A stretch of 64,000 nucleotides of DNA from Armillaria gallica (taxonomy: Eukaryota; Basidiomycota; Agaricomycetes; Agaricales; Physalacriaceae): positions 875,501 through 939,500 of the forward strand of contig JBANDB010000019.1 of assembly GCA_037576215.1 (NCBI GenBank). Direction: 5' to 3'. Below, in pieces: positions 23,600 through 36,119 of the stretch. The notes under the pieces were generated by a model, which searched no databases, had not been told where the DNA came from, and saw only the letters and a program-made list of their open reading frames with translations. The translations under genes were made by a program, and so were the position numbers. Positions within the stretch are counted from its first letter, which is position 1. Each line of letters opens with the position of its first letter.

Positions 23600-24940
23600 A
23601 GCAGGACATGGTGGAAACTCATCAACAAGTGCCAGCAGTTGAAGATGCATGGTTATAGCAGGCAGCCATGCAACAATAGTCACTTCTGATGACATCAATA
23701 GGTGTTTGATAATTGTCATGTAACAAGCTTGAGCATCTCGGAAAAGAGACAGACAACTAACAAGTCACGACTCACCAGGATGCTAAGCTTTGTTTTGTTT
23801 GCAACCTCCTTCTAAGTGTACAGTCCATTATAAGTCATCAACATGTATGTTTTAGGCCATGAAACTTGCTGAGCCAGAGACTGCAGCACTGACATGCACT
23901 GTTGGAAAAGATTGTGATAGACAGCGTTGAGACAGAACTGAAAGCCTGATGATATTTGAAACTATGATCATTGGCAATCCACATCAAGCAGCCAGACCCT
24001 GTCACCTCCATTTCATCGGGGAATCCATTGGAAGACTTGCCCTCCTTCTGACACAGCCTTCAATGTCTAAGCATGAACTGATCTTAGCACCAATCTTCAC
24101 AGGTTCATTCACCTGCCCATGGATGGCTGCACCAGCAATCCAAGGCAAGAATGTTGTCACAAATGTACTTATGTATTTATCAGTCCTGTAGCCTTTGCCA
24201 TATTGTGGCCATCAATTCCCTCAACATTTGGGCATCTCCTTCTTTCTCAGAGTGCTGAACACAAATGTAGGTCATAGCATGGTGGTTTGCAGTTGTTAGA
24301 TTACCTTGATCAAGTAGCTCATATGTTTTCTAGAATAATTCTCCCTTCCACTAGGTAAAGCTAATCTCATCTGCACAGGGAACATCAGAAGAGCCACTGA
24401 GATATCTAATATAACCTTCTGCAGCATGCTAAGTTGGCTTGGACTCAGCAGTTATCAAGATGGCCCCTTGGATTGTGCATATATTCTTATTGCATAAGCA
24501 AGCAGACAAGAGGAGAAGCAATCAGTAGACCTGTGTATCATCTTCAAATTCTGGCAACCATCAATCATGGCAAATATGATTTCTGTGAGTGCTGTGGTAA
24601 ATCATGAAAGCATTATGGATTGTGATTCTTAAGGTACCTCAGGTGGCAGGCTCATTGTGTTGGATAATCTTGCCACCCAGTTGGAGCTGACCTCAGCTGC
24701 TCAGGTAACATTGCCTTGCTACCCCATCTTCAACACATTTTGAAGAGTCAATGGCTCAGAATAGTATGTGCAGGTTGTGTACATTGACTTGCCTTATTGT
24801 GCTACTTTACTTTATAAGTCATTAGGAGTACTATGACTTGCTGTCTATGTGGGGTTTGTGATGTCTGTTTGGTGCAAGTCCAGATTTGAAACATCCAGTC
24901 TCATTCAGTGTCAAATTTACAATTAAGAACAAGCAAAATT
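23600..24940. other. No recognisable gene downstream of the OrsD gene
   Basis: This stretch follows the stop of the minus-strand OrsD gene. A minus-strand run near 24050-24190 is open for about 45 codons (including TTFLPWIAGAAIHG) but ends in stops. A helicase partner was looked for; no Walker A motif or DEAH box was found. Confidence 0.35.
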
Positions 24941-24953
24941 TCTGAATCTATGC

Positions 24954-27900
24954 TTAACAAAGCCCAAGGAGCTCCATTGCAGCATTGGTCACATCACTAG
25001 TTTGAACTCCTTTATGCTCCAGTAAATAGACCCTTGCACTAAATTCTATCCATAACTGTGTCTCTGTATCTTTCAATTTACCCATTGCCTTTCTGTGTTC
25101 CACAAGGAGGTGAGCATTGCTTATCAAACCTTTGCTATCATTTTCATGATCCTGGTCAGCTTTAAGAACATATTCAACCTGATATTATGAGCATTGCATC
25201 ATTGTAGAAGACTTTACTGTCTTACCAGGAATGCTGCATATGCAACATCATCAACATTTAGACCACCCAAGGGAGGCATAGAGAGTAGCCATGGGCTTCC
25301 TGGTCCAAATAAGATGATATAGGTAACTTCACATGCAAGCTTGGTCTCAAGAAGTTCAGCTCCATTCACCTAGCAAGCAAACAGAGTTCTGAGCATAACA
25401 ATGAAATTAAAACTTTAGACACTCACATCCAAACCTTCCATAGGGTCATCTTCACCTTGTTGAAGCCAGGCTAAATATTTCCAAAATTTTTGGGTATCAG
25501 AAGACTCCCAGTTAACAAAAAATCTTGCACAATGTAGGGCTGAGATATTGAACTCCCCAGTAGCAAACAAATGAGATCCTCAAACCACCCTCCTCCATAG
25601 GTCACTTGGTTGTGAAAGATCTAATGCGGCATGCCATATGTCTGAAACAAGTAAACAAGAACCACATTCTGCCTGGTCTATATTTGCAAATGCAGGAAAA
25701 TGTAGGCCAACTGTATAAGGCCTCAACTCTCCTTCCTGCATGGAAGATACAATGGCTGTTGCAGAATTTTCAGGGCCCTTGAATAGTGATGGAAATTTCT
25801 CATGAAAAACAGCATGTGAAATTTGCCGCAGGGTGGCACCAGTCACTTGAATCTGAAAAGAATCCAAGGTGTATTTTATTAAGGCAGCATCAATCTCAGG
25901 GCCCTTCCAATTCTTCAAAATCTTTCCAGACCACTTGACACTAGGTGCCCAGATAAATGCTGAGTATAAATCAATAGCCACAGATATTGACTTAGGAACT
26001 ACTGGGGATAGAACTGCAAGCTGCATCCCAACTGGCCGAAGTATGCAGAAATAAATGGCCAAGAGCTGGGTGATCATTTTTGGAAATGCAAGAAGTGTGT
26101 CTGCAAAGGAAACACCTGTCTGTTTTGCTTTGGGATTTGCCAGAATAAACTGACGACAACTAGGACCAGTGAGAAGATAGAGGTTGTGTTTTCCATATTC
26201 AGGAAAGCTGTCATATTTCAGAGTTCCAACTTGGAAACTCCGAAAGGATGGTCCTGCAGTGAGGTGGAAAATAACAGCAATACAGGCAAGTATCTCCTGT
26301 TCAGTCAAAAACCATTTCTCCAGAGTTGCCTTGTTCTCCATCTTTAAACAATTAGCTATGCTATTCTGAAACTGCTGAAGATGCCTATCATTCTGAGGCT
26401 GTTTATGAATGGCCTCTGGAGAGAAATTGTCAGAGAGTATATCAATATTGAAGTCACCGCAACCAAATGAGGTTTTAGAAATTTGAAGCATCTGCATTAT
26501 TAGGGCAGGCAGTACTTCTTTGCACAGGTCCTGGCAGAGTGACAACCACCTTGTCATCTGAATGATCAGAGGCTCTGTAAAGGAGTCCCTGATTGTATAG
26601 GTTTGTCCATCATGGGTAACATGGAGCAAAGAACTACCAGTTTCAGTTTTCCTGGCAGCTATGGTGATATTATAAATCACCCTTTTGAGTCACTTGAATG
26701 GTGTGTTTTGCATCACTGTATTTGACAACCATTCTCTTACTTCTTGATGGATATACCTAAAACATGTATTTTCAACTGAGACATGTCTTATAATATGAAC
26801 TTACTGTGTGATCTGCATGTTAGTTGCTTCACTGCCTTGATCACCTGTATTAGAGTTTGACTGCTCTGTAATTAACTTCTTCAGACAATGTCATGGCATA
26901 TGAATGAAGAAGGTTTACCTTGATTCAAAAGGATATTACTTTCCTCTAGCAGACCTATGCCTTCCATGTCACTTGGGAGACTGTCTTCTTCACCAGAACT
27001 GGTGTCATTCTCTGAGTCTGAATCACTATCATCAACAGATGGCTGGGTTGCCTCAATATCTGATGATGAATTGATGTGGGGGGGCCAAGATATAAATTTT
27101 GCAATATTCATAGACTGAAGTCTTGCAACATGAACAATGATTGCCTGAAAGGTCCACTGCAAAGCAGCACATTCAGATCCCAGGCTTTTGGCAGTAACAT
27201 ATTGTCCTGGGCCTGCCAATGACATCAATAGAAGTGCTTGATCTGTTGGACATGCAATCAACATGCTTGAGAGATCTTCTGATGGTTGAACAAGGGCATC
27301 AAAGACTGCATGCATCAGCTCTAGTAGTTGGGTCAAACTTGGTTTGCCATCAGAGGCAAGGAGGAATTTATAAAGATCAGCTGCACACTGGAGCTGGTTT
27401 TTGGCTCCTTGCAATACAAAGTTCCCTAAGCCCAAAAGGTTATTAGATTCTTTAGCTTCCATGTACCGAACCATGAGTGCTAAGGTGGAGAAAATTGGAC
27501 GTCAATATTTTAAAATTGTTGTTGCAACAATATTACTGAATTTCCATTTGCTTCTGTTGACTAATCAGTTAATATTCCATGGGATTCTAGTGGATATAGC
27601 CTACCCTTTGGTAACCTCCTTGTGTACCTGAGGAGTACATTTCTCAATATATAAAGTTGCTGCTTGGAAATAGTGAACACACTCTGTATATAGGACACAC
27701 AGACCCTGTTCAATAGACCCTTTGTTTGGACTGCTTTGTCTTGTAGGCAATGATACCAAACCTCTCAGAACATCTATGGAGGCTTCATCCCCAAGTAGTG
27801 TCATGTAACTTGGCCAGCCCAATTTATCCAGCCAAGGAGCTTCTGAAACCTTCTCTTCAACCTGCTCAAACTCAAAGTTTGGATAAGTGGGAGCAGGAGG

Positions 27901-29423
27901 ATCAGGAATCACCATCCTGCCAGTGTTTGTGGAGGTGTTGGTGATACAGAGAAAAATAGAGACAGATGACCCAGACCTTGGTAAGATCTGAAGCTTCTGA
28001 ACTTTTATTGAATTCCCATGTGAAGTGTCCCTTGCATGCTGTGCTCTATGTGACTCATGAAAATGGCAAGCAATATTAGTTTCTTTACGTTTCTCTTTGG
28101 CTGCAATCAAGCTAAAATGGGAGCATTCAGGACATTTGAAAAACCAGTCAATGACTGACTTGTTGGGGACATCACCCACAACTGGTACTGGATCAGAAAT
28201 TGTGGAGGGAAGAGCTGAGAGAATGGTCTTGGAAGACTGTTGAGAATCAATCCTATGGCTAGTTGTGATATGTTCAAAGATAGCATCCCATTTTTCTTTT
28301 AGCAATAAGGACCCACCACAGTATTTTTGAAGATCTGAACCATGATGATCCTTCATGTACTTTACAAGAAGATTGGCTGGGATTATACAACCACCATAGA
28401 GAGAGGGACAGACAATAGCATTAAGTTCATCTGAATAGATGAGGTTGAAGGATTTCAGAACTTTGCAACTGCTTGGGTGTGCTGTGTGATCGTTGTTAGG
28501 GCATTTAAATCCTTCTCCAAAGCTAAAGTCATGCCCAGTTTTCTCAGGAGCTCTAGGCGGAATGACAACTTTTTTCAATCTTGGACCACGTCCAGTGATC
28601 TTTTTAGAGATGGAGCGTTGGGAGGTTGGTCTTCCACAATCAGTATAGCTGATATCAGTCTCATACCCATCTAACAGGTCGATGGAGCCTTCAGAATCAC
28701 TGGAAGAATGACTATCAGCAGCATGAGCTTCAGCCTCATCAGACTTGCCCTCAGGGCTTGTGATAGAAATGCTGCTATCCTTAGAAATCCGAGGGTTACT
28801 ACCACTTATTTGTGCTCAGAGGTGATACTTTATAGGTCGTAGCTGCATTGACAGGAGAATCAAAGCATTGAAGTGATGAATAATTTACCAATAAGTGTAC
28901 TGACACATTGAATAAACATAAATTGACACACCAAAGGTCCATGCTGGGTTGCTTCCCCAGCAGGGTTACCTGAAAATGTGAACAAAATTAGCACCTGTTG
29001 CAAGGCATGCCAGTATTTGTCTTACCATCAGCTTGCAACTGCTCAAGAAGATCACTGGGATCATGGCTAACAGAAGGCAGAAGGGGTGTATTGACATTGT
29101 CTTCAAAACCACTTTCCTCAACCCCATCATCCTCCTTATTGGAGCTGGAAAGAGGTGAGCCATTATCAGGGTGCCCAAAAAGGCTAGTCATTGAAGACTC
29201 TGAACCATGGCCAGGGTCTGCATATTTGTTAGCACCTGTTGAGAGGCATGCTAGTGTTTGCCATACCTTCAGCTTGCAATTCTATGTCCACAAGGTCACT
29301 GGGATCATGGCCAACAGAAGGCAGAAGGGGTGCATCATCATCAGCACCTCCAAATAGACAGTCCATTGAAGAGTTGGAACTATAATCAGGGTCTGTATTC
29401 TGCAGTTGCAAAGGACTTGACAT
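24954..29423 (-). pseudogene. OrsD-domain zinc-finger protein with a recombinase-like C-terminus, copy 1
   Basis: I recognise this as the fungal OrsD (DUF3505) C2H2-like family. Its molecular role is unknown, and it is often in mobile or subtelomeric DNA. Start at 29423 (MSSPLQL), with short acidic exons repeated in tandem. The OrsD region lies in 27601-28578: CPNNDH, then FKCPECSHFSL followed by HFHESH, a Cys2-His2 pattern. An intron (about 27480-27600) leads to ACPTDQALLLMS and an Asp/Ser-rich linker. The exon 25580-26692 contains ILRPVGMQL, NWKGPEID and TGATLRQISHAVF. The tail, through two short introns, ends MELLGLC at 24954. TGA stops occur at 26690-26692 and 25580-25582, with open frame continuing on both sides. 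At the position aligned with Tyr in copy 2, this copy has Cys (ALHCARFF). Confidence 0.65.
28988..29393 (-). repeat. Tandem exon-plus-intron duplication in the OrsD gene 5' region
   Basis: Two blocks (28988 to about 29190 and 29231 to about 29393) share AGCACCTGTTG, CAGCTTGCAA and GATCATGGC(C/T)AACAGAAGGC in the same order. On the minus strand they encode PLLPSVSHDPSDLLEQLQADG and PLLPSVGHDPSDLVDIELQAEG. The copies include the putative splice donor region, so an exon and part of an intron were duplicated together. The upstream block is shortened by a small deletion. Confidence 0.7.
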
Positions 29424-29726
29424 AGAGATGCTGACAGTGAACAATGGCTTAAAGTGTGGTACGCTGTGGAAGGACAGTGGAAAGGACAAGACTAAGCACA
29501 GCCATTGTTCTAGCAACTTCCAAATGCCTTCACATTCGGAACGGAACGGCTGTATGGCATTGTGTGATAGAAGCAACAGCACCCACAGTATGAAGGGCGA
29601 TCACAAGATCCCATCAGCCTTCGGACTGGTACACAGGAAACTGCCACCATGCATATTGGGCCTCTTCAGACAGTGGGCCTATTGTGTTTTCCTACTGCCT
29701 TGATTCCATGAACTCAACTGAAACTT

Positions 29727-30008
29727 TCAGATGCAGTCACAATTTGGGGCATTTGCTAAGTCGTCAATGAGGTAGTTTAACCGTATCAATCTGACAAGAG
29801 GGGACAGGCAATCTGAAACAGTTATTTGCACTTGTTCGGCAGGAGTTTTCAGCACCTCAACTAGCCTGTCAACAATTGTAGAGATGCGTGTTTCAGAGGG
29901 ATCAAGATGGCAGGTGACACAACCGAAAAGGATGACGACCGCTTCTGTTAAATAATCGCCACCTTCGGTAGATGGATGCCTGTGGAGAAAGAACAGTTCA
30001 TGAGTCAC
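29727..30008 (-). pseudogene. Fragment A of translation regulator GCN1 (HEAT-repeat region)
   Basis: GCN1 is a very large HEAT-repeat protein that binds ribosomes and helps activate the eIF2-alpha kinase GCN2. The frame encodes EAVVILFGCVTCHLDPSE and VDRLVEVLKTPAEQVQ, then DCLSPLVRL, all typical of the central GCN1 repeats. Only about 60-70 family-like residues are present, ended by unrelated sequence at both sides. The frame is open and similarity is high, so the piece may be recent. It sits just upstream of the OrsD gene. It cannot be the functional gene, which should encode more than 2500 residues. Confidence 0.7.
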
Positions 30009-30009
30009 G

Positions 30010-31480
30010 CAGAGTTGACTAGATGCATTCTCACCTCGTACTCCCCTTCACGCACTCCAGCTTGATGACTGTGCTACAAAAGCATCATTGTTCTAAGCTT
30101 AACAGGGCCTAACACTAACCAAGATCTAACCGTAAGCAAGGGTCAACTAAGTCGTTCTCACAGGAAAGTAAAAGTGATGCTCACCGGGATACTTCTCAGT
30201 TCTGTTGGCTCTCGCTTCCAAATACCCACGACAGAGACAGGTACACAAAGGTCCTAGGTGATGAGTATCAGTAGCCAGTACTCCCTTATATAGCTTGACG
30301 ACATCGAGAAGATGTTGCTGGTGTCAGGCATATGCAAGTCAGAACCGCCGGCTTTCATTCACCTCTGTTGCATTCATGTCCACCTATCCCCAGCATTAAT
30401 CAGGTAATCGTAGTCATCGCACTGCCCGGAATCATACCCAGACTACCACAGAAGAAGATTTTGGTGAAGGTTTGGCAGAATAGAGGGAGTGGGTGATGTT
30501 GATAATGTAAAAAGGTGTGAAAAATTGATGTAAACCTGACATCAGGCCGGTCCTGACGAAGGAAAGAGTATGCCCACGTGTTGCTTCTTTTGTACCTCTT
30601 TGAGCAAGATATTACTGGTGTTGCGGGCCCTTCTCTCTTATGAGCTAGGGCTTGATGGGTGGCTCTTTGAACTACCAGATGAAGAGGGAACCTCGTCGTT
30701 CAGTTCAACCTGCCCAACATAAGGCACGCTATTTGTCAATGAAACGATTGCGTTGATAGTTCAGGGAGAGACACGACGATGGTGGAAGCATGCGTGGCAC
30801 GGGAGCAGATATGGTGCAAATATCACTGTCTGAAATTGTGAATACCGTATGCGGTCGCCCTGGTATGTACGGACATGTGCGGTGTGCAATGTATGGTAAA
30901 GGATAAAGAGGTCGAAATTTTGGGTTTCTGAGCTGTAGCCAACACTGAAGTGAGCTGACGAGGATAAACCTACCATCAGCGGTGTAGAAAAATAGATGAC
31001 TACGCACCTCCTTGTTGATACGTGGACTCTGTCGCGATGTGCGCACACTGTGTGTACACCGCGCCTGCTTCCCAAATCTCGTCGGTGGGAGCCGAAACCT
31101 CGGAGAGCGTGGTCTTGTTGTAGTTGCTGGACACTACACACCGGAATCTGTCTCGGACAAGAGACTGGGGAGATGTGAGTTCACAACGAGAGTTAGCGTT
31201 CTGGTTGCCACTCACGAGATCCTTTGCCTCACTATAGGTCTTTGGTGCCTCCTTCAAATCTCTCTTGGATTCATCGCACGATGGAAGATCTGAGGAGGCG
31301 GGTGCCCGACCTTTGACTGATTTGGTATCAAGGCTTATTGCACAGTGTGATGGACTCGACGAATTTACAGGGATGGATGAGAAAGTCGATCGGAGTCTGC
31401 CCGAGCTAGGAGAGCCTCACGTGGTCCCGTGCACATGAATTTTGGCCTTGACAAGAGTGGATTTTTCGAATTCGAGTCAG
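30010..31480. other. No recognisable gene
   Basis: Overlapping frames of 60-126 codons occur on both strands at 30729-31293. None has a known domain, and the overlap of several open frames points to base composition rather than coding. Probably an intergenic or decayed region. Confidence 0.35.
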
Positions 31481-31483
31481 ACA

Positions 31484-31680
31484 TTGTATGTTGAAACTCT
31501 GGCCAGGTTACCATCTACATAACTTGGTGAGCTCCTGATCGATTTCCTTCGTGCCGGGCTGCTTCCTTACCTTTCTTACTCCCAGAAACAGATGCAACAA
31601 AGCCCGTCTGCATAGGACTATGCGTTACCAAGGTATGCAATTTCGAAGCTATGGCCAGGTAACCATCTGCCATGTGCTGG
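31484..31680 (+). repeat. Dispersed copy of the 150-bp exon-intron repeat
   Basis: This contains CCAGGTTACCATCTACATAA, GTGAGCTCCTGATCGATTTC and CCCAGAAACAGATGCAACAA in the same order as the tandem array at 53041-53390. The unit looks like exon end, short intron (GTGAGC...CCCAG), exon start. A second partial repeat of the exon end (AGCTATGGCCAGGTAACCATC) follows at about 31650. Confidence 0.75.
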
Positions 31681-32144
31681 TGGCCAGCATGATGCAGATC
31701 CCAACTCCTCGCGAAGCGGAAACTAGGGAACTCTGTGAGTTTTGGAAGGAGTATATGCACAGCACACCCTTAGATCATCCGGTAGTGAATCCATCGAACG
31801 GCAGGAAGTGTGTGTCGAGTTTGCCGAGCTTGAAGACTGCTACGGAGATTGTTGTTGGCGGCGGTGAAAGGAAGGGAGGATTTGAGGATGCGGTGATGGC
31901 TCTGAAAACGCTGGGAAATCTGACCAAGGGAGGGGTCCAAGGGATTAAGGGCCAAGGAATGATGCATATCAGTCCCCCGTCGCTATCAACGTCAACCGAT
32001 TCCTCCACCTCCGCATCATCAGCCACCGCTAAACCACGGTTTTGCGTATGGGTTTTCTCTTGTAGGAACAATGGGCGAGGGGGAAAGCCCGGATTTCAAG
32101 CGGGTCTTGACACCGCTGGGAGGTTCGAAGCGGGTGAGCAGTGA
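31551..32144 (+). CDS. Hypothetical 197-codon ORF overlapping the dispersed repeat
   Basis: The first 40 residues derive from the exon-intron repeat. Downstream comes PREAETRELCEFWKEYMHST, which looks like genuine protein sequence and resembles a motif I associate with uncharacterised basidiomycete proteins. Then follow a basic Gly-rich part and a Ser/Thr stretch. The splice pattern is uncertain, so the true product may start or end elsewhere. No enzymatic motif was seen. An antisense frame at 31775-32071 is probably a shadow. Confidence 0.35.
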   Translation: MPGCFLTFLTPRNRCNKARLHRTMRYQGMQFRSYGQVTICHVLVASMMQIPTPREAETRELCEFWKEYMHSTPLDHPVVNPSNGRKCVSSLPSLKTATEIVVGGGERKGGFEDAVMALKTLGNLTKGGVQGIKGQGMMHISPPSLSTSTDSSTSASSATAKPRFCVWVFSCRNNGRGGKPGFQAGLDTAGRFEAGEQ

Positions 32145-32659
32145 TGAAACTGACGATGGAGGCATGGGTGTGATCATGGCGAATGACTATATGAACGCTA
32201 CAATGTGGCATATTAGACTACCTTCTTTGTTCTTCTTTGCTTTGATACTGTTATGTTAGATACCAATCGTTCTGTTGAAATATCCAAATAATTATTTGAA
32301 GGTCTTCTACTTACGTGCTGTGTGAGCATGTATGAAGGTCGCGATGGAGGGAAAAGGATGGGGACGGGTGACGCTGGGGTTTGGCTTCACCTCGCACAGA
32401 ACGCTCGCTAACCGAGAGACGAGACGACTGCAGAGTTGAACTCGCACACTTCAAGAAGCAGCAAGTCATGCATACGGGGGTGATCTCCGTAGATGTGCAG
32501 ACATCCCCCGCGCGTCAGGCGCTGGTCATCCCACCCTTTTATCACATGTAAACGACTACATCCACTGCTATTAATACTTTCCCTCCTCCGCGCGCCCGCG
32601 ACACTAGCATCAAGCCTAAGGGGGCTTGTTAGTGTGTAGTCAAGCATTTAACAAGTACA

Positions 32660-34180
32660 TCGTACATACCTTTAATCTAGCCTGCTCTTTCTTCGAGTCT
32701 TGATGGCTTCGTACCTGTAGAAATAGTCAGTGTAATCATTGCAAGGCGCGTCAAAGGGATCACCTGCTAAAATTCTACAAGAGTCGTTTAGCCTTGTTCA
32801 CGATACCCCTCGACTCGCTCGGCCGATGTCATACATCTAGAACGGTCGTAGTGATCAGTATCGGCGCATTTGTTGACTCGAGAGACCCCTGAACTCACTG
32901 TAGAACACGTGTAGCCCATCAGCGAAAGCTAAGGGTATGTGTTAACATTATTGAATCGATTCGGGGTGAACAAAACTTACCTTGACTGTTACTTTCCATG
33001 CACAAGTCTAAGAGAATACTTGCTGAGATGCTGGTAACTGAGCATCCAGCCTCATTCACGACTCCTCTTAACGCGCTCCTCTCGTACTATACATCTAGAA
33101 CTGTCGGCATCGGCGCATTCACGGACTTGCGAGCTATACAAAGGGCCTATCATGTCGACGAAATTATTGGTTGGGCTCGGGCTGAGCAGAATACACCTCG
33201 ACTGCTCTTTTCCGTGCTCAATTCTCATGGACACCTAAAACTACTCGTTCTGATTCGCTATGGCCGGTTCAATAAGCATCCCCAATTCTTGGGCTAAACG
33301 TTGTGGTCAGCCTCGAGCACCATCAGCAATGGCATTGACATACCCTTCACATTAACGGCCGCACATCTCTAGAAAGCTTAGATTGATGTAAGCATTACTG
33401 AACGGATTCGAGTTTAGGAAAGAAAGCTTACCTCTTTCCGTGTCCTATTCAAGCTTTTAGCTAAAACCAAGTGTTGAAGCTCTTGACAAGCAGTTTCTGC
33501 ATTGCGAGACTGAGCGTCATGGTTAGAGACAGGCACCACGCGCAAACTAAATAACATACCGTACGCTTAAACGACCGTATATCTGTTCACCACAATACCC
33601 AAGCTGTAGGGTCATAAAAAGCCGTTGGATAAAAGGTAAACTGTAGACGGTTAGCACAGTCAAAGGCACCAGCGCATAACATACCTGATATTCTTTGCAC
33701 CGCATACCTGTATGTTTCATATAGTCACCCAGATCCCATACCCCACCTGCTATCCCAAGGGGGTGGCCAATTCCATCCCAACACCGCAATATTGGAGAAG
33801 CGGAATGTAACCTTAAGAATGTCAGTACAGTTAAACGTAACGGCAATACTCCAGAGGAAGTTTTTTGAAGCCAATAAGTCTCGAACTGAACAAACACCTA
33901 ACATGTCAGACAGGTTAGCAAGCGAAAGACGCGAGAGAAAAAATTGCACATACCATTGACAACCTGGCAGGCTAACTGCTCCTCACCGAGTCTATGAAGG
34001 GCGCAAGTCAACAATGAAGAATCACTAGTAGGTTAAAGGGAAACCGCTCACCGTTGTGGCCACAGTCAAGGTCAATGATGGAGGGACGATTCCAAGCCGG
34101 AATTGTCACACCAGGTGGTAAGTCACGTATCAACAAAGGCACGGGACCTTCGCCTCTAAACTGAAAACAAATGTACGGCA
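32660..34180 (-). CDS. Intron-rich hypothetical gene, minus strand
   Basis: The minus strand shows a series of good splice donors and acceptors about 50-150 bp apart (GGTAAG or GGTATG donors near 33953, 33690, 33557, 33430, 32985 and 32680). The best exon, about 34050-34165, reads GEGPVPLLIRDLPPGVTIPA then IIDLDCGHNG. Two further exons follow through introns at about 34045 and 33950, giving LACQVVNG and VCSVRDLLASKNFLW. I do not recognise the family. The 3' half contains repeated segments (see the tandem repeat), so the gene may be partly decayed. The exact start and stop are not established. Confidence 0.4.
32770..33440. repeat. Degenerate tandem duplication
   Basis: TACATCTAGAAC(T/G)GTCG followed by ATCGGCGCATT occurs near 32832-32872 and again near 33090-33117. 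Another pair, ATTATTGAATCGATTCGGG (near 32950) and ATTACTGAACGGATTCGAG (near 33393), is also followed by a conserved CTTACC. The order is kept, so one block was duplicated and then diverged. Confidence 0.5.
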
Positions 34181-35784
34181 ACGAGAGAAGGATGAGAAAA
34201 AGGAAGAGAGGAAAGAAGAGAAGGAGTTGAAAGGAATGGGATGGGAGGGGATGATGGAGTCTAAGCCAAAAATCACCCCGGCTTTTATATGCGAACGGGA
34301 GGCATGCCGGCAGACTTGGAATGAGAAAGAAGAACGAGAAAAATCACACGTCAAGAAACACACAGAATACCGGGTGTAATAGTGCTGCGTTGCTCGCTCC
34401 CGATTAACAGAATGTTTATTTGTTGTCCAAGGGTGGAGGCTGTTAAATCCTTTTGTTTTTTCGTGGATACTGCTTCCTCGGTACAGCAGTATACCGGCAT
34501 TCGGATATTGGACACCTGACTTGAAACTTGGAAGGTTGAGAAAAAGTCCGAGACGTTGGAGATAGCAAATGTCTGGCCAAGTCGATGCTGGATTTCACGT
34601 ATTCTATCTGAAGGCTCATGTTAGTATTTGCAGGATAGAGAGGTCATACCCATGCACAGAATATGTATATTCAGAATTAATCTATCTAGACAAGTCAAAA
34701 ATTGGCCGGAAAAGGAAGAGAGACGAACTTACAAGAAAGATGAACACTTATTTTGATGTCTTTCAGGGTTGCATAATATCAACCCAGATATGATATGCGG
34801 GCATCATAGACATCATCCTCAGTGCTCAAGCACTGTCTAGGCAAAATCGGCGGTGATGAGATTGCATCGAAATGAAAAATAAGAAAATATAATCCACCTT
34901 TGACATGTACGACACCTCCAGGGCATTGGTAGGCGTCTCAAACTGGGTGTAATTCACAGAGGGATCAATGTTGAAGAACTAGAAATTAAACGCTGGAATC
35001 TTCCATATCAGCGCGTGTCGTGGGGACCTTGTATCCACTAGGTCAGCTGAATAATGATACCTTGGCTTTAACACGTCCCTGAGTCCGAGGTACATCAAAA
35101 ATTCGAACGTGTTGAATTATCGAATTTACACACCTGTCTTGTTTCCCGTTACATCACTGCCATCGTTACTCAGAAAACACCAAGCGCAGCAATATCAAAA
35201 CAGTTCTGAAACATGTCCGGACTTCCGGACGCTTTGGGAACCTTGCCAGACGAGTGCCGAGGTTTACTAGTGCTCATAATCAGTGCATGCACACAGGAAA
35301 TCAGGCTAAATGAAACACTCACAATCAACAATTGAATGTACGAATCCAAACTAAACTTTTCCAGTCGATCCTGGTCACACTAAAGAGAGAAAAAAGATAC
35401 TGGCTTACCAGAGCTCGATCGACTAACAGCGGAGCCACAAAGATGATATATGTCCAACGAGAAAAGGTGACGACGATGATAACAAGGCGGGATAGGGAGC
35501 TGACAGAACTTCACCCACCATTGATGGCGTTGTACACCCCATCGAGAATGTCTCCCGCTATTCCAATCAATAGCGAAGCACAGGTGAACACGACGGTCCC
35601 TGCTTGCCGCCGCTATGTATCCAGTCCCCATGCATCATATATGGAATATGTATAGGAACACATCACGTCGTCTTCGCTGCATGCCCCTGGTAAACCGAGC
35701 CATCACCGTATCCCGCTCCCATCCCAAATAGAGAGCAATAATCTGACAGTTGTACATCCACTGTTACAGCCAAGTCGCGGAGAG

Positions 35785-36114
35785 ATGATGATGGATATCG
35801 ACTTTACTCGCAGTCTGTCGAGTGTGCATGTTCTTGGTCATGAGAGCTGTGTGAATGAGGTAGCGACTAACCCGCCTCTTCCGTCGCTGGCTATAACCCA
35901 CCCAAAGCTTCCATGGCCAGTGGTCATTCAGAGGTCGGGCGATCGAGAGTGGGTCGCTGTCGCTGACGTTGTCGAGACACTGGCACGCTCCATGCATATG
36001 CGACCCCATGATGTCCGCGTTGGTGTCGTCGTTCCTCGAAAATCAGAAGGACATGTGTTGAATAAGTCGCAGCATGTCAGACAGAGTAAAGCGAGGGGTT
36101 GTTCACCAGCCTAG
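35785..36114 (+). pseudogene. DUF6699-like fragment
   Basis: The frame encodes EVATNPPLPSLAITHPKLPW, then VVIQRSGDREWVAVADVVETL and SMHMRPHDV. This matches my memory of the basidiomycete DUF6699 family, whose hallmark is a PPLPSLxIxHPxLPW motif followed by TVxDVLxxL. The role of the family is unknown. The N-terminal strand region is only partly preserved (DFTRSLSSVHV in place of DLRxPPSxV), and the C-terminus after VGVVVPRK does not look like the family. It is probably a truncated copy. Confidence 0.5.
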
Positions 36115-36119
36115 ATTGG

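Noticed and set aside
31000..31293. Overlapping ORFs on both strands as a possible gene pair
   Set aside because: Three or more open frames cover the same DNA, which points to base composition. No domain or splice support.
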